Assembly (NCBI RefSeq): GCF_042685645.1
Contig: NZ_JBHUNX010000001.1
Location: 992,001-1,056,000 of the forward strand
Reading direction: 5' to 3'
DNA: 64,000 nt
DNA from: Salininema proteolyticum
GTDB lineage: Bacteria; Actinomycetota; Actinomycetes; Mycobacteriales; Micromonosporaceae
Shown here: piece by piece, positions 44,861 through 54,666 of the stretch
Numbering within the stretch: position 1 is the stretch's first letter
Layout: the number at the start of each line of letters is the position of its first letter
Notes under the pieces: generated by a model
What the model was told of the DNA's origin: nothing
Databases searched by the model: none
What the model saw: only the letters and a program-made list of their open reading frames with translations
Program-made: the position numbers and the translations under genes

Positions 44861-46987
44861 CTACCGGACTCCGGCCGGCTCGCGGTCCGGCTCGGGTTCG
44901 GACTCCTTGATCTGGTACTTGGCGTACAGGCGGTCCAGCGGGCGCGGAACCCACCAGTTCGCACGGCCCAGCAGCCTCATCGTAGAGGGCACCAGCAGCA
45001 TGCGGACCACCGTGGCGTCCAAGAGTATGCCGATGGCCATGCCGATGCCCAACATCTTCATGAACAGCACCCCGGACAGCCCGAAGGCGCCGACGACCAC
45101 GATGAGGATGGCCGCCGCGGCGGTGATGATCGACCCGGTCGACTGCATCCCCCGCAGCACCGCCGTCCGGTTGTCGGCGCCCCGGTCCCACTCCTCGCGC
45201 ACCCGCGACAGCAGGAAGACCTCGTAGTCGGTCGACAGGGCGAAGAGGATGACGCCCATCAGCAGGATCGCCGACGGGTCGACATAGCCGGAGGCCTCGA
45301 AGCCCAGGACCCCGGAGAGGTTCCCGTCCTGGAACATCCACAGCGTCGCCCCGATCGCGGCCGCCAGGGACACGAAGTTCATGAGCACCGCCTTGATCGG
45401 CAGGAGCATCGACCCGAAGGCCAGGAACAGGACCACCAGGGTGACCAGGACGATGAAGCCGGCGGCCCAGGGCAGGCCCTCCTCGATGGCGGCGAAGCTG
45501 TCGACCAGCTGGGCCGGCATCCCCGTGACGGCGGACTCGGTGTCCAGCGCCCGGATGTCCCGAACGATCCCGCGCGCCTCCTCGGAGAACGGCTCGGCGT
45601 CGTAGACCACCTCGAACAGTGTCTCCGTCTCGGCAGTGGCGACGGAACGCACGTCGGTGACGCCGTCGACCCCCGACAGCTCGGCGGCGAAGGACTCGGC
45701 CTCCTCGGCCGGCAGGTCCACCATGACCTTGAGCGACTCTTGGCCGCCGCCGGGGAAGTCCGCGGCGATGGTGTCGGTGACCTGGCGGGACTCGACGTCC
45801 GCGGGCAGCATCCGCTCGTCGACCCCGCCTCCCTTGAACCCGAGGGCGGGCAGGGCGAGCACGGCCATGGCGGCGAGCACGGCGACCAGGACGGGGACCG
45901 GGCGCTTCATGACCACGCCGCCGACCTTGGACCAGAATCCGGACCCCGCCTCGGCCTTCACCTTGCGCAGGCGGCCCTTGTCCACGCGGGGGCCGAGGAG
46001 GTAGAGGATCGCCGGCAGCACCAGCAGCGCGCCGAGCATGGCGACGCCGACGGCCGACATGACGCCGAACGCGATGCCGTGCAGGTACGGCACGTCGATG
46101 AACAGCAGCCCGGCCATGGACAGGATGATCACCACGCCCGAGACCGTCACGGTCCTCCCGGCCGTCGAGACGGTGGACAGGATCGCGTCGCGCTTGCCGG
46201 CGCCGCCCGCCAGCTCCTCCCGGAACCTCTTGAGCACGAACAGCGAGTAGTCGACGCTCATGCCCAGGCCGATGATGGTGATGACGTTGGCGGCGAACAC
46301 CGAGACGTCGGTGAAGTTCGCGATGACGTGGGCGATGGAGAGCCCGCCGAGGATCGACAGGCCTCCGATGACCAGCGGCATGGCCGCGGCGACGGCGGCG
46401 CCGAAGACGAACAGGGTGATCAGCAGCAGGATCGGCATGGAGACGGCCTCGCCGAGCACGAGGTCGGACTGCACCTGCCGGTTGACGTCGGCGAAGACGG
46501 CGGACTCTCCGCCGAGCCTCACGTCCAGGCCGTCGGCGGACCGGAGGTCGGCCTCCACGGCCTCGTAGACGTCGCGGCGGTCCTCGACGTCGTCGCCCTC
46601 GAGCCCCACGACGGCGATCGTGGAGTGGCGGTCGGCGGAGACGAGGTTCTCCGCGCCTCTGTCGAAGTAGGAGGCGATGTTGTCGACGCCGTCCAGGCCC
46701 CGCACGTCCTTCACGGCGGCGGTGGCGTCGGCGACGAATCCGGGGTCGTCGACGGTGCGGTCGGGATCGGAGTAGAGGATCACCACGTCGCCGTCGACGG
46801 AGCCGAAGGCGTCGGTGACCGCCTCCTGGTCCTGCGACAGGGGCGAGTCCTCAGGGTAGTAGCCGCCGTCGGTGAGCTTGTCGAAAAGCCCCAGACCCCA
46901 CGTGGAGCCCAGGGCGACGACGCCGAGCGCGGCGGCGATGAGCAGCCAGCGCCCTGCTATGACGGCGCGGCCGATTCGGGTGTACAT
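44861..46987 (-). CDS. MMPL-family RND transporter
   Basis: A 708-residue exporter from ATG 46987 (GAGGAG upstream). It has two halves of one helix, an extracytoplasmic porter domain and five helices each (first half GAAVAAAMPLVIGGLSILGG, GLGMSVDYSLFVLKRFREE; second half VLFALSTDYEVFLLSRVREE). The conserved Asp-Tyr pairs (VDYSLF, TDYEVF) lie on the proton path. It is shorter than mycobacterial lipid MmpLs, resembling Streptomyces MmpL drug or metabolite exporters. A divergent TetR gene with palindromic sites in between indicates ligand-induced expression. Confidence 0.93.
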   Translation of the reverse strand: MYTRIGRAVIAGRWLLIAAALGVVALGSTWGLGLFDKLTDGGYYPEDSPLSQDQEAVTDAFGSVDGDVVILYSDPDRTVDDPGFVADATAAVKDVRGLDGVDNIASYFDRGAENLVSADRHSTIAVVGLEGDDVEDRRDVYEAVEADLRSADGLDVRLGGESAVFADVNRQVQSDLVLGEAVSMPILLLITLFVFGAAVAAAMPLVIGGLSILGGLSIAHVIANFTDVSVFAANVITIIGLGMSVDYSLFVLKRFREELAGGAGKRDAILSTVSTAGRTVTVSGVVIILSMAGLLFIDVPYLHGIAFGVMSAVGVAMLGALLVLPAILYLLGPRVDKGRLRKVKAEAGSGFWSKVGGVVMKRPVPVLVAVLAAMAVLALPALGFKGGGVDERMLPADVESRQVTDTIAADFPGGGQESLKVMVDLPAEEAESFAAELSGVDGVTDVRSVATAETETLFEVVYDAEPFSEEARGIVRDIRALDTESAVTGMPAQLVDSFAAIEEGLPWAAGFIVLVTLVVLFLAFGSMLLPIKAVLMNFVSLAAAIGATLWMFQDGNLSGVLGFEASGYVDPSAILLMGVILFALSTDYEVFLLSRVREEWDRGADNRTAVLRGMQSTGSIITAAAAILIVVVGAFGLSGVLFMKMLGIGMAIGILLDATVVRMLLVPSTMRLLGRANWWVPRPLDRLYAKYQIKESEPEPDREPAGVR

Positions 46988-47057
46988 GGCGGTGCTCCTC
47001 AGTCGGGAACGGCCTAGGCGCTCGCGGCGGAGCGCCATCGGCGCTAAGATGTGACTA

Positions 47058-47103
47058 GTGAACATTTAGCTAACGGTGTTCACGCTAGCGAACGATGTTC
47101 ACA
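47058..47103. promoter_or_regulatory. Candidate TetR operators in the MmpL/TetR divergent promoter
   Basis: GTGAACA (47058-47064) and TGTTCAC (47077-47083) are perfect 7-bp inverted arms; a further TGTTCAC occurs at 47097-47103 with GCGAACGA before it. Repeated GTGAAC/GTTCAC half sites in a divergent gap fit autoregulation and repression of the exporter. Confidence 0.55.
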
Positions 47104-47131
47104 AGTGCAATGCTCTTGCAATGAAACGGAC

Positions 47132-47908
47132 GTGAGAAATCCTGTGAATTCTGGCACTTCCGAGGGCGCCTCGCGCCGTGAGCGGCTGCGCGCCGAGTTC
47201 ACCGCCGACATCAAGCGGGTCGCGCGCGAACAGTTGAACGAGGACGGCCTCCACGGCGTCACCCTGCGCGGGATCGCGCGCCGGCTGGGCGTGGCGCCGG
47301 CCGGCCTGTACCGCTACTTCGACAGCCTGGAGGCCCTCATCGAGGCCCTCAACTGCGACATATACGACGACTTGATAGCGGGCGCCCGCCGGGAGATGGA
47401 AGCGGCGGGGGAGGGGCGTTTCGAGCGGATGAGGGCGTGGGTCATGAACTACCGCGCCTGGGCGGTCGGGAACCCCCGCGAGTTCGAGCTCACCCTCTAC
47501 TCCGGCGGGGCCACGCACAGCCCGATACACACCTTCCACACCCACCTGCGGAACCCCGTGGAGGAACTGTCCCCGGCGGCGCTCAAGGCGATGGAGCACG
47601 CCCGCCTGTGCGGCGGCGAGCTGGGCGAGCTGTGGCGCGAGCGGTCGGAGGAGTTCGACCCGGTGCCGATGCCCGAGATGTCGGAAGCGCTCCTGGAGGA
47701 GGTCGCCCGCACGTGCGGGGCGTTCATCGTGGGGGAGGGCGTGCCGGCGGAGATGTCCTACCGGTTCATGTCGGGATGGACGAGAGTGTTCGGGCTGATC
47801 GCCATGGAGGTCCACCAGATGCTGCCGATCCGCGACGAGGTGGACGAGTTCTACCGGGTCGAGCTGGCCTCGATCCTGGCCGGATTCGGCCTCGACACCT
47901 CCGTATAG
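47132..47908 (+). CDS. TetR-family regulator (TetR_C_13-like)
   Basis: A 258-residue regulator; GTG 47132 is taken as the start, GTG 47144 also possible. The HTH is at about 30-72 (LNEDGLHGVTLRGIARRLGVAPAGLYRYFDSLEALIEAL). The ligand domain has RAWVMNYRAWAVGNPREFELTLYSG, typical of the TetR/WHG-type C-terminal domain. It sits divergent to MmpL and shares its promoter region, so it probably represses the exporter until a lipid or xenobiotic binds. Confidence 0.9.
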   Translation: MRNPVNSGTSEGASRRERLRAEFTADIKRVAREQLNEDGLHGVTLRGIARRLGVAPAGLYRYFDSLEALIEALNCDIYDDLIAGARREMEAAGEGRFERMRAWVMNYRAWAVGNPREFELTLYSGGATHSPIHTFHTHLRNPVEELSPAALKAMEHARLCGGELGELWRERSEEFDPVPMPEMSEALLEEVARTCGAFIVGEGVPAEMSYRFMSGWTRVFGLIAMEVHQMLPIRDEVDEFYRVELASILAGFGLDTSV

Positions 47909-47909
47909 G

Positions 47910-47944
47910 AAGGGGGCCGGGATCGACGCGGTCCCGGCCCCCTT
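47910..47944. terminator. Bidirectional terminator between TetR and L,D-transpeptidase genes
   Basis: AAGGGGGCCGGGA and TCCCGGCCCCCTT form a perfect 13-bp stem with a 9-nt loop. Confidence 0.87.
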
Positions 47945-47956
47945 GCGCGGTGTCTT

Positions 47957-49204
47957 CTAGGACTCGGTGAGGTAGGAGCCCGCCAGGACGTCCTCCCAGG
48001 ACAGGTCCCACGACGTGACGCCGTCGCCCTGCGGCAGGGAACGCCCGGTGTTCTTGACCTCGATGGGGTCGCCCCACTTGCAGTACTCGTAGACCCACTC
48101 GGCGTCGGCCGTGTCCAGGTTGATGCAGCCGTGCGAGCCGTTCGTCTTGCCCAGCTTGTCCTTGGCCCACGGGGCGGAGTGGATGTACTGCCCGTTCCAG
48201 GTCAGGCGCATGCCGAAGTCGATCTCGATGTCCTCGTAGTCGAACTCGGCGGAGCTGAACTCGATGTCCTTCTCGCGGCTCATGATGATCATGTTGCCGG
48301 TGTAGGAGCGGGTGTCCATCTTCTTCCCGTCCTTGTCCGGGAGCTCCTTGGCGCCCAGCGAGGTCGGGAACTGGTTGACGGAGGCGCCGTCGCGCTGGCA
48401 GTCGAACCTCTTGTTGCTGTCGTCGACGACCATCTTGCGCAGCTCGGTGTCGGTCGTGAAGGAGCCGGACAGGTCGTACTGCCCGTAGGTGCCGTCGCCG
48501 AAGTCGACGCCGCCGAGCGCCAGGCGCCAGCTGACCGCGGTGCCGGGCTTCCAGTACTCCTTGGGCCGGTACTCGAGCTTGGAGGCGTTGATCCAGTGCC
48601 AGGAGGCCTCCTGGGCCGGTTCGGAGGTCACGAAGAGGCGCCGCTCCACGGCCTTGCGGGCCTCCTCGGGGACCCCGTAGCCGACGAACTCGAAGTAGAC
48701 CACGGCGGCCTGGCCGACGGTCGTGTTGTCGGGGCTGTAGACCTGCACCTCGGCGCGGGACTCGGGGGAGGCGATGACGGTGAACGTCGTGGCGCCCGTG
48801 ACCTCCTCGCCCTCGGCCTCCGCGGTGACTGTCGCGGTGTAGGTCGCCTCCCACTCGAGCGGTTGGGAGGGGATCCAGCTGGTGCCGTCGGGGTGGAACT
48901 CCCCGGCGACCTCTTCGCCGCCGTCCTTGGCGAGCTTGACCTCCTTGGGCTCCCCCTTCGCGGGGTCCCAGGTGATCTCCGCGGCGGCGGTGGCCTCGGA
49001 GGACCCGTCGGCCGGAGCGAGGCCGAGGACGTACATCGGCTCCTCTTCCGGCTCCTTGTCCCCGTCGCCCTTGGAGTTGATCTTTCCGTCCCCGCCGGAG
49101 CAGGCTGCCAAGCCCGAGGCGGCGAGGCCCGCCATGCCCAGGGCGAGGGTCCTGCGGCGGGTCACCGTCCCCCGGAGGGTCGGCTCGGCTTCTTTTCCAC
49201 TCAT
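47957..49204 (-). CDS. L,D-transpeptidase lipoprotein (Ldt, Ig-like plus YkuD)
   Basis: A 415-residue cell-wall enzyme that forms 3-3 peptidoglycan cross-links. The signal has twin Arg (TRRRTLALGM) and lipobox LAAC with Cys35. Two Ig-like domains follow (about 58-150 and 155-250), as in mycobacterial LdtMt2. The YkuD catalytic domain (about 255-395) carries His342 (YIHSAPW) and the S-H-G-C motif with Cys360 (GSHGCINLD). The extra C-terminal segment ends WEDVLAGSYLTES. All catalytic residues are present. It is monocistronic and convergent with the TetR gene. Confidence 0.95.
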   Translation of the reverse strand: MSGKEAEPTLRGTVTRRRTLALGMAGLAASGLAACSGGDGKINSKGDGDKEPEEEPMYVLGLAPADGSSEATAAAEITWDPAKGEPKEVKLAKDGGEEVAGEFHPDGTSWIPSQPLEWEATYTATVTAEAEGEEVTGATTFTVIASPESRAEVQVYSPDNTTVGQAAVVYFEFVGYGVPEEARKAVERRLFVTSEPAQEASWHWINASKLEYRPKEYWKPGTAVSWRLALGGVDFGDGTYGQYDLSGSFTTDTELRKMVVDDSNKRFDCQRDGASVNQFPTSLGAKELPDKDGKKMDTRSYTGNMIIMSREKDIEFSSAEFDYEDIEIDFGMRLTWNGQYIHSAPWAKDKLGKTNGSHGCINLDTADAEWVYEYCKWGDPIEVKNTGRSLPQGDGVTSWDLSWEDVLAGSYLTES

Positions 49205-49353
49205 GATCTAAACGTACACACTCTCAGGAGATGAGGAATCTTCGTCAGGCGATCAGTATAACGCGCCCGGGCACAAGGGTATCCGCAGCTCCGGCGTCGT
49301 AGCAGCGCACAGCGGCGCGGCACCGGAGGGTGATGACGCGTCTCATGCCGGGG

Positions 49354-50388
49354 CTATCTCCAGGAGACGTGGACGTGGTTGGTGTGGTCGCTGTTGGGGT
49401 CGCCGCCGCCGTGGAGGTAGGCGGTCCAGCCGGTGGCCGGGGACCAGAACTGCTTGTACCAGATCACGTACTTGACGCCCAGCTCCTCGGCGTACTGGAC
49501 GAACCAGGCGGCCAGGTTGTCGCCGTACGTCTTGTTCTGCCCGCCGGCGACCCCGCCGAATCCGCCGCTGGAGACGGAGTAGTCGCAGGCCTGGCCCGTG
49601 GAGTGGTCGCTGCCCGGCTCATAGCGGTAGCAGCGGGTGAAGCGGGTGAATCCGGACAGCTTGGACTCCTCTAGGCCGTGCAGGGCGCGCGGGGAGAGGC
49701 AGCCGGTGGTGGTCGGGTCGGTCTCGGAGCAGGACTCGTAGGGCAGCGATCCGTCCGGGTTGCGCGACACCGGGATCGGGGCGCGGAAGTCGCCCGGCGC
49801 CGGCCCGGTCGCGTTGTCGCCGCTGGAACCGGCCATCTCGCGGGCGGCGGCGCGCCGCTTCTCGTCCAGCTCGGCGGTGAGGCGGTCCTGCTCGTCGATG
49901 TTGGCGTCCAACTCGTCCTGGACCGACTCGATCTCCTGGACCCGCGCGACCAGTTCTTCGACCCGCCGCGCACGGGACTCGCCGAGAAAGTCGAGCATGG
50001 TCATGGCCTCCAGCATGTCGGAGGTCTCCCCGGTGGCGAGCATGGCCGACACGGAGTAGGTGTCGGACTGGGTGAGCGCTATCCCCGCGAACTCCGCGAG
50101 TTCTTTCTTGAGCTCTTTCTGGAGCTTTTCGGAGTCCTTCAATTCCTCCTTGAGGCTCTTCTGCTCCTCCTTCAGCGAGGTCAGTTTCTCCTGGGCCTCG
50201 AGATACTCGTTGATCGTGGTGGAGAGTTCGTCGGAGATCGATCCCTCTCCCGAGCCGGAGTCCTGCGCCCGTGACTCGGCGGGAGGGAGGAAGAGCAGGG
50301 CTAGGAGGAGGATTCCTATGGCGGCCACGGGGGTTTGCCTGCGAGTGCTCGACAGAGTCACGGGTTGCGGATCCTTATGGCTAGACAT
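49354..50388 (-). CDS. Secreted coiled-coil protein with ARB_07466-like peptidase-type C-terminus
   Basis: A 344-residue exported protein from ATG 50388. The signal peptide is about 14-38 (VAAIGILLLALLFLPPAESRA). A long coiled coil (about 45-190, EAQEKLTSLKEEQKSLKEEL and EEKRRAAA-type heptads) resembles PcsB/RipC stalks. A C-terminal domain follows with SDHSTGQACDYS and DHTNHVHVSWR. These H/D sets resemble metal-binding residues of M15-like peptidases, although this family's activity is not firmly established. It lies head-to-head with the mur operon, fitting a role in wall remodelling during growth or division. Confidence 0.82.
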   Translation of the reverse strand: MSSHKDPQPVTLSSTRRQTPVAAIGILLLALLFLPPAESRAQDSGSGEGSISDELSTTINEYLEAQEKLTSLKEEQKSLKEELKDSEKLQKELKKELAEFAGIALTQSDTYSVSAMLATGETSDMLEAMTMLDFLGESRARRVEELVARVQEIESVQDELDANIDEQDRLTAELDEKRRAAAREMAGSSGDNATGPAPGDFRAPIPVSRNPDGSLPYESCSETDPTTTGCLSPRALHGLEESKLSGFTRFTRCYRYEPGSDHSTGQACDYSVSSGGFGGVAGGQNKTYGDNLAAWFVQYAEELGVKYVIWYKQFWSPATGWTAYLHGGGDPNSDHTNHVHVSWR

Positions 50389-50624
50389 GACGGAGAATCG
50401 GCTCGCACCCAGACTAGAACGTGAACAACGGTCTATGTTTTGGGGGTCCGGCCATAAGCGCAGCGCGTTCGCCCGATAGCTGGGCGCGTTTCCACTCCGT
50501 TCTGGAGAATCGCACCGGCCTCTCACGGAGCGCCATTCCGGCGCCGCATCCCGCCCGATCCCTTTCGGACCACTCTTGGACCGATCGGAGTTCGGCGTCC
50601 GAAGGCCCGGTGTATGGTCGGTCG

Positions 50625-52121
50625 GTGCCATCCATTCCACGACCTGAGACGACCGAACCGTACCCGCTGAGCGGCCTGGCCGACCTCATTCCCGGCGCCG
50701 CCGAAGCGACTGTCTCCGTCACCGGAGTCTCCCTGGCCAGCAAACAGGTAGAGCCCGGCGACCTCTACGCGGCCATCCCCGGCGCCAACCGCCACGGAGC
50801 GGAGTTCACCGCCGAGGCGGCCGAACGCGGAGCCGTCGCCGTTCTCACCGACGCCGCCGGAGCCGACCTCGTCGGCGGCCTCCTCCCCGTGCTCACCGTC
50901 GACGACCCGCGCGGCATGACCGGACCGGTCGCCGGCCGCGTCTACGGCAAGCCCGGCGAGAAGCTCAACGTCATCGGCATCACCGGCACCAACGGCAAGA
51001 CCTCGACCGCCTACCTGGTCGAGCACCTCCTCGCGAAGGCCGGGCGCACGACCGGCATCATCGGCACCGTGGAGACCCGCATCGGCGACTACACCGTGCA
51101 GTCCAAGCGCACCACGCCCGAGGCCCCCGAACTGCAGGCGCTCTTCGCCTTCGCCGTCGAGCGCGGCGTGACCGACATCGTCATGGAGGTCTCCAGCCAC
51201 GCGCTCGCGCTCGGCCGCGTCGAGGGAACCCCCTTCGCCGTCGCCGGATTCACCATGTTCGGCACCGACCACCTCGACTTCCACCGCGACCTCGAGGACT
51301 ACTTCTCACAGAAGGCGCGCCTCTTCGACGGCCGCGCCAAGGCCGAGGTCGTCAACATCGACGACGCCTGGGCCCGCCGCCTCCTCTCCGACGGCGTCGC
51401 CACCTACTCCCTGCGGGACGAGAACGCCGACTACTTCGCCCACGACCTTCGCGTGGAGGGCTTCGCGCAGCACTTCTCCCTCTCGCACCTCGGCGACCGG
51501 GCCGAAGCGGCCCTCCCGATCCCCGGGCGCCACAACGTGTACAACGCCGCGCTCGCCATCGCCCTGGCCGACATCCTCGGAATCCCGCCCGCCGACAGCG
51601 CCGCGGCCCTGTCCGACTTCACCGGGATCCCCGGACGCATGGAGATGGTCAGCGGCGCCTCCCCCGTCCGCGGAGTGGTCGACTACGCCCACAAGCCCGA
51701 GGCCATCACCGCCGTCCTCCAGGAGCTCAAGCTCTCCACCCCCGGACGCGTCTTCGCCGTCCTCGGCGCCGGGGGCGACCGTGACCAGCACAAACGCCCG
51801 CTCATGGGCGCCGCCGCGGCCGAAGGGGCCGACATCGTCATCGTCACCGACGACAATCCGCGCACCGAGGACCCCGCCCGCATCCGCGACCAGGTGGCCG
51901 CGGCGGTCACCGGCGTCGAATGCCGTACCATCGCAGGGCGGGAGGCGGCCGTCCGCGAAGCCGTCGCCCTGGCCGGTCCCGGCGACACGATCGCCCTGCT
52001 CGGCAAGGGACACGAGACCTACACTGAGACCGCGGAGGGAATCGTCGAATCCGACGACCGCGTCCTCTTGGCCGAGGCTCTGCGCGACGCCGGATACCCG
52101 CCACAGACCGCTGAGGAGTAG
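50625..52121 (+). CDS. murE: UDP-MurNAc-L-Ala-D-Glu:meso-DAP ligase MurE
   Basis: A 498-residue cytoplasmic Mur ligase adding the third stem residue. The start GTG 50625 gives the usual N-terminus (MPSIPRPETTEPYPLSGL), about ten bases after TATGGT, so the mRNA may be leaderless. The ATP loop is GITGTNGKTST; EVSSHAL and the carbamylated-Lys region are present. The DNPRTEDP motif marks meso-diaminopimelate specificity. It opens the operon; mraZ, rsmH, ftsL and ftsI, which normally precede murE, are not here. Confidence 0.96.
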   Translation: MPSIPRPETTEPYPLSGLADLIPGAAEATVSVTGVSLASKQVEPGDLYAAIPGANRHGAEFTAEAAERGAVAVLTDAAGADLVGGLLPVLTVDDPRGMTGPVAGRVYGKPGEKLNVIGITGTNGKTSTAYLVEHLLAKAGRTTGIIGTVETRIGDYTVQSKRTTPEAPELQALFAFAVERGVTDIVMEVSSHALALGRVEGTPFAVAGFTMFGTDHLDFHRDLEDYFSQKARLFDGRAKAEVVNIDDAWARRLLSDGVATYSLRDENADYFAHDLRVEGFAQHFSLSHLGDRAEAALPIPGRHNVYNAALAIALADILGIPPADSAAALSDFTGIPGRMEMVSGASPVRGVVDYAHKPEAITAVLQELKLSTPGRVFAVLGAGGDRDQHKRPLMGAAAAEGADIVIVTDDNPRTEDPARIRDQVAAAVTGVECRTIAGREAAVREAVALAGPGDTIALLGKGHETYTETAEGIVESDDRVLLAEALRDAGYPPQTAEE

Positions 52122-52128
52122 CACACCC

Positions 52129-53535
52129 ATGATCCCCATGACCCTGGCCGAGGTCGCTTCAGTCACCGGCGGCCGGCTCTCTGACGCCGCCCTGGCCGAC
52201 GTCGTCGTCGACGGCGCGGTCGAGCACGACTCGCGCCGAGTCGGGGCCGGAGACCTATTCCTCGCCCTGGAGGGCGAACGGGTCGACGGACACCGCTTCG
52301 CCGAGGACGTCTCCGCCAAAGGGGCCGTGGCCACCCTCGCCACCAAGGAGGTCCCGACCGCCGCGATCTATGTGGACGACGGCATCGAGGCCCTCACCAA
52401 GCTCGCCTCCGCCACCGCGCGCCGCACCGACGCCGCCATCGTCGGAGTCACCGGGTCCAACGGCAAGACCTCCACCAAGGACCTCATCGCCGCCGTGTGC
52501 GAGACGGCCGGACCGACGGTCGCCACCCGCGGCAACTTCAACAACGAACTGGGCCACCCCTACACCGTCTGCCAGGTCCGCCCCGAGACCCGCTACCTCG
52601 TCCTCGAGATCTCCGCGCGCGGCATCGGGCACATCCGCCACCTCACCGAGATCGCCCCGCCCAGTATCGGCGCGGTCCTCAACGTGGGCATCAGCCACCT
52701 CGACGGATTCGGCTCCATCGAGAAGACCGCCGAGGCCAAGAGCGAACTGCCCGCCGCGCTCCCGGAGACCGGCACCGCCGTCCTCAACGCCGACGACCCG
52801 CGCGTCGCGGCGATGGCCGACGTGACCGACGCCCGCGTCCTCACCTTCGGCCGCGGAGAAGAACCGAGCATCGCCGCCGAGGACGTCGACCCGCGCGACG
52901 GACGCCACGCCTTCACCCTCCGCGCCCCCGACGGAAGCGCCCGCGTCGAGCTCGAAGTCTGGGGAGCCCACCAGGTCTCCAACGCCCTCGCCGCGGCCGG
53001 AGTCGCCCACGCCCTCGGCATCCCCGCCGAGCAGACCGCCCGCGCCCTCTCCGGCGCCCCGCGGCGCTCGGAACGGCGCATGGACGTCTTCACCAACCCC
53101 GCCGGAATCGCCGTCATCGACGACTCCTACAACGCCAACCCCGCCTCGATGGCCGGCGCCGTGCGGAGCCTCGCCGCCCTGCCGGCCGAAGGGCGCCGCT
53201 TCGCCGTGCTCGGCCTCATGGCCGACCTCGAAGAGCTCAGCGAGGACGAACACCGCAAGATCGGCGCGCTCGCCGTCGAACTGTCCATAGACAGGGTCAT
53301 CGCCGTGGGCGAGGGCACCGAGCCGCTCGCCGGGGCGGCCGGGGAACGAGCCCGCCACGTGGCGACCCAGGACGAGGCCGTCGCTATCCTGGCCGAGGAG
53401 GCCCGCCCCGGCGACGCCGTCCTCGCCAAGGGATCGCGCTACCGGACGTGGGAGGTCGCCGACTTCCTCCGCGCCCAGACCGAAGCCCCCGCCGGGTACC
53501 CCGCAGAAGATTCTCAGGAGGAGAAGATCCAGTGA
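52129..53535 (+). CDS. murF: UDP-MurNAc-tripeptide:D-Ala-D-Ala ligase MurF
   Basis: A 468-residue ligase adding D-Ala-D-Ala to the nucleotide precursor. The P-loop is GVTGSNGKTSTKD, followed by NFNNELGHPYTV, EISARGIGHI, GISHLDGFGS and VIDDSYNANPASM, all MurF hallmarks. ATG 52129 lies 7 bp after murE. Its stop overlaps the mraY GTG start (GTGA). Length is normal. Confidence 0.96.
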   Translation: MIPMTLAEVASVTGGRLSDAALADVVVDGAVEHDSRRVGAGDLFLALEGERVDGHRFAEDVSAKGAVATLATKEVPTAAIYVDDGIEALTKLASATARRTDAAIVGVTGSNGKTSTKDLIAAVCETAGPTVATRGNFNNELGHPYTVCQVRPETRYLVLEISARGIGHIRHLTEIAPPSIGAVLNVGISHLDGFGSIEKTAEAKSELPAALPETGTAVLNADDPRVAAMADVTDARVLTFGRGEEPSIAAEDVDPRDGRHAFTLRAPDGSARVELEVWGAHQVSNALAAAGVAHALGIPAEQTARALSGAPRRSERRMDVFTNPAGIAVIDDSYNANPASMAGAVRSLAALPAEGRRFAVLGLMADLEELSEDEHRKIGALAVELSIDRVIAVGEGTEPLAGAAGERARHVATQDEAVAILAEEARPGDAVLAKGSRYRTWEVADFLRAQTEAPAGYPAEDSQEEKIQ

Positions 53536-54659
53536 GAGCCGTAATCCTGGCCGCCTTCCTGGCGTTCACACTGACAATGGTGCTGACGCCTTTGGCGGCC
53601 AAGCTGTTCCGCCGCCTCAAAGCGGGCCAGCCGATCCGCTCCGAAGGCGTCCAGGCCCACCTCGCCAAGGCCGGCACCCCCACCATGGGCGGCGTCGTCT
53701 TCATCTTCACCGCCTGCGTGGCCTTCCTCGCCGGCCACGGCGTCCTCATGATGATCCCCGAGGCCGACGAGTTCGCGCGCCCCCGCGGCGTCACCGCCAC
53801 CGGCGCCACCCTCATCGGCATCTTCGTCCTCGCCGGCTTCGTCGGATTCCTCGACGACTGGAAGAAGATCCGCAAGAAGAACTCCGGCGGCATCTCCGGA
53901 AAGGCCAAGATCGCCGGGCTCTCCCTCGCGGCCGCCGGCGTCGGATCCTTCGCCTCCTACTACACCGGCTCCCTGACCGGCAACGACCGCGGACTGACCG
54001 AGACGGTCTTCTCCCCCTACGTCTCCTTCACCCAGGACATCGGCTCACTGCCGCTGACCCAGATCGGCACCGTCGTCCTCTTCGTCTTCGTGGTCAACGC
54101 CGCGGGCAACGGCGCCAACCTCACCGACGGACTCGACGGCCTCCTCACCGGCACCTCCATCATGGTCTTCGGCGCCTACCTCCTCATCGGCTTCTGGCAG
54201 TACCGCCACTGGTGCGGCAACCAGAACCCGACCAACACCTCCTTCTGCTACGACGTCCGCGACCCCGTCGAGATCGCCCTCGTGGCCGGCGCCGTGGCCG
54301 GAGCACTGTTCGGATTCCTCTGGTGGAACACCTCCCCGGCCACGATCTTCATGGGCGACTCCGGATCCCTCGCCCTCGGCGCCCTCATCGCCGGCATGGC
54401 CTTCGCGACCAAGACGATCTTCCTGCTCCCCGTCATCGGCGCCCTGTTCGTCATCGAGACCATGGGCAGCATGATCCAGTACACGTCGTTCAAACTCACC
54501 CGAAAACGGGTGTTCCGCATGGCGCCCATCCACCACCACTTCGAACTCGCCGGATGGAGCGAGGTCAACGTCGTCGTCCGCTTCTGGATCATCGCCGGCA
54601 TCGGAGTGGCCCTGGGCCTCGGATTCTTCTTCGCCGACTTCCTCCGCGCGGCGGGATAG
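53532..54659 (+). CDS. mraY: Phospho-MurNAc-pentapeptide transferase MraY
   Basis: A 375-residue integral membrane enzyme forming lipid I on undecaprenyl phosphate. Ten helices are apparent. Catalytic motifs are GFLDDWKK (Asp pair), NLTDGLDGL, FMGDSGSLALG and the HHH loop PIHHHFELAGW. A moderately long loop with a Cys pair (WCGNQNPTNTSFCYD) lies between helices and may form an external disulphide. GTG 53532 is translationally coupled to murF. Confidence 0.96.
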   Translation: MRAVILAAFLAFTLTMVLTPLAAKLFRRLKAGQPIRSEGVQAHLAKAGTPTMGGVVFIFTACVAFLAGHGVLMMIPEADEFARPRGVTATGATLIGIFVLAGFVGFLDDWKKIRKKNSGGISGKAKIAGLSLAAAGVGSFASYYTGSLTGNDRGLTETVFSPYVSFTQDIGSLPLTQIGTVVLFVFVVNAAGNGANLTDGLDGLLTGTSIMVFGAYLLIGFWQYRHWCGNQNPTNTSFCYDVRDPVEIALVAGAVAGALFGFLWWNTSPATIFMGDSGSLALGALIAGMAFATKTIFLLPVIGALFVIETMGSMIQYTSFKLTRKRVFRMAPIHHHFELAGWSEVNVVVRFWIIAGIGVALGLGFFFADFLRAAG

Positions 54660-54666
54660 GAGACGA

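Noticed and set aside
44411..47017. 868-codon plus-strand frame opposite the MMPL gene
   Set aside because: Antisense shadow of a long GC-rich gene with highly repetitive Gly/Asp/Arg composition.
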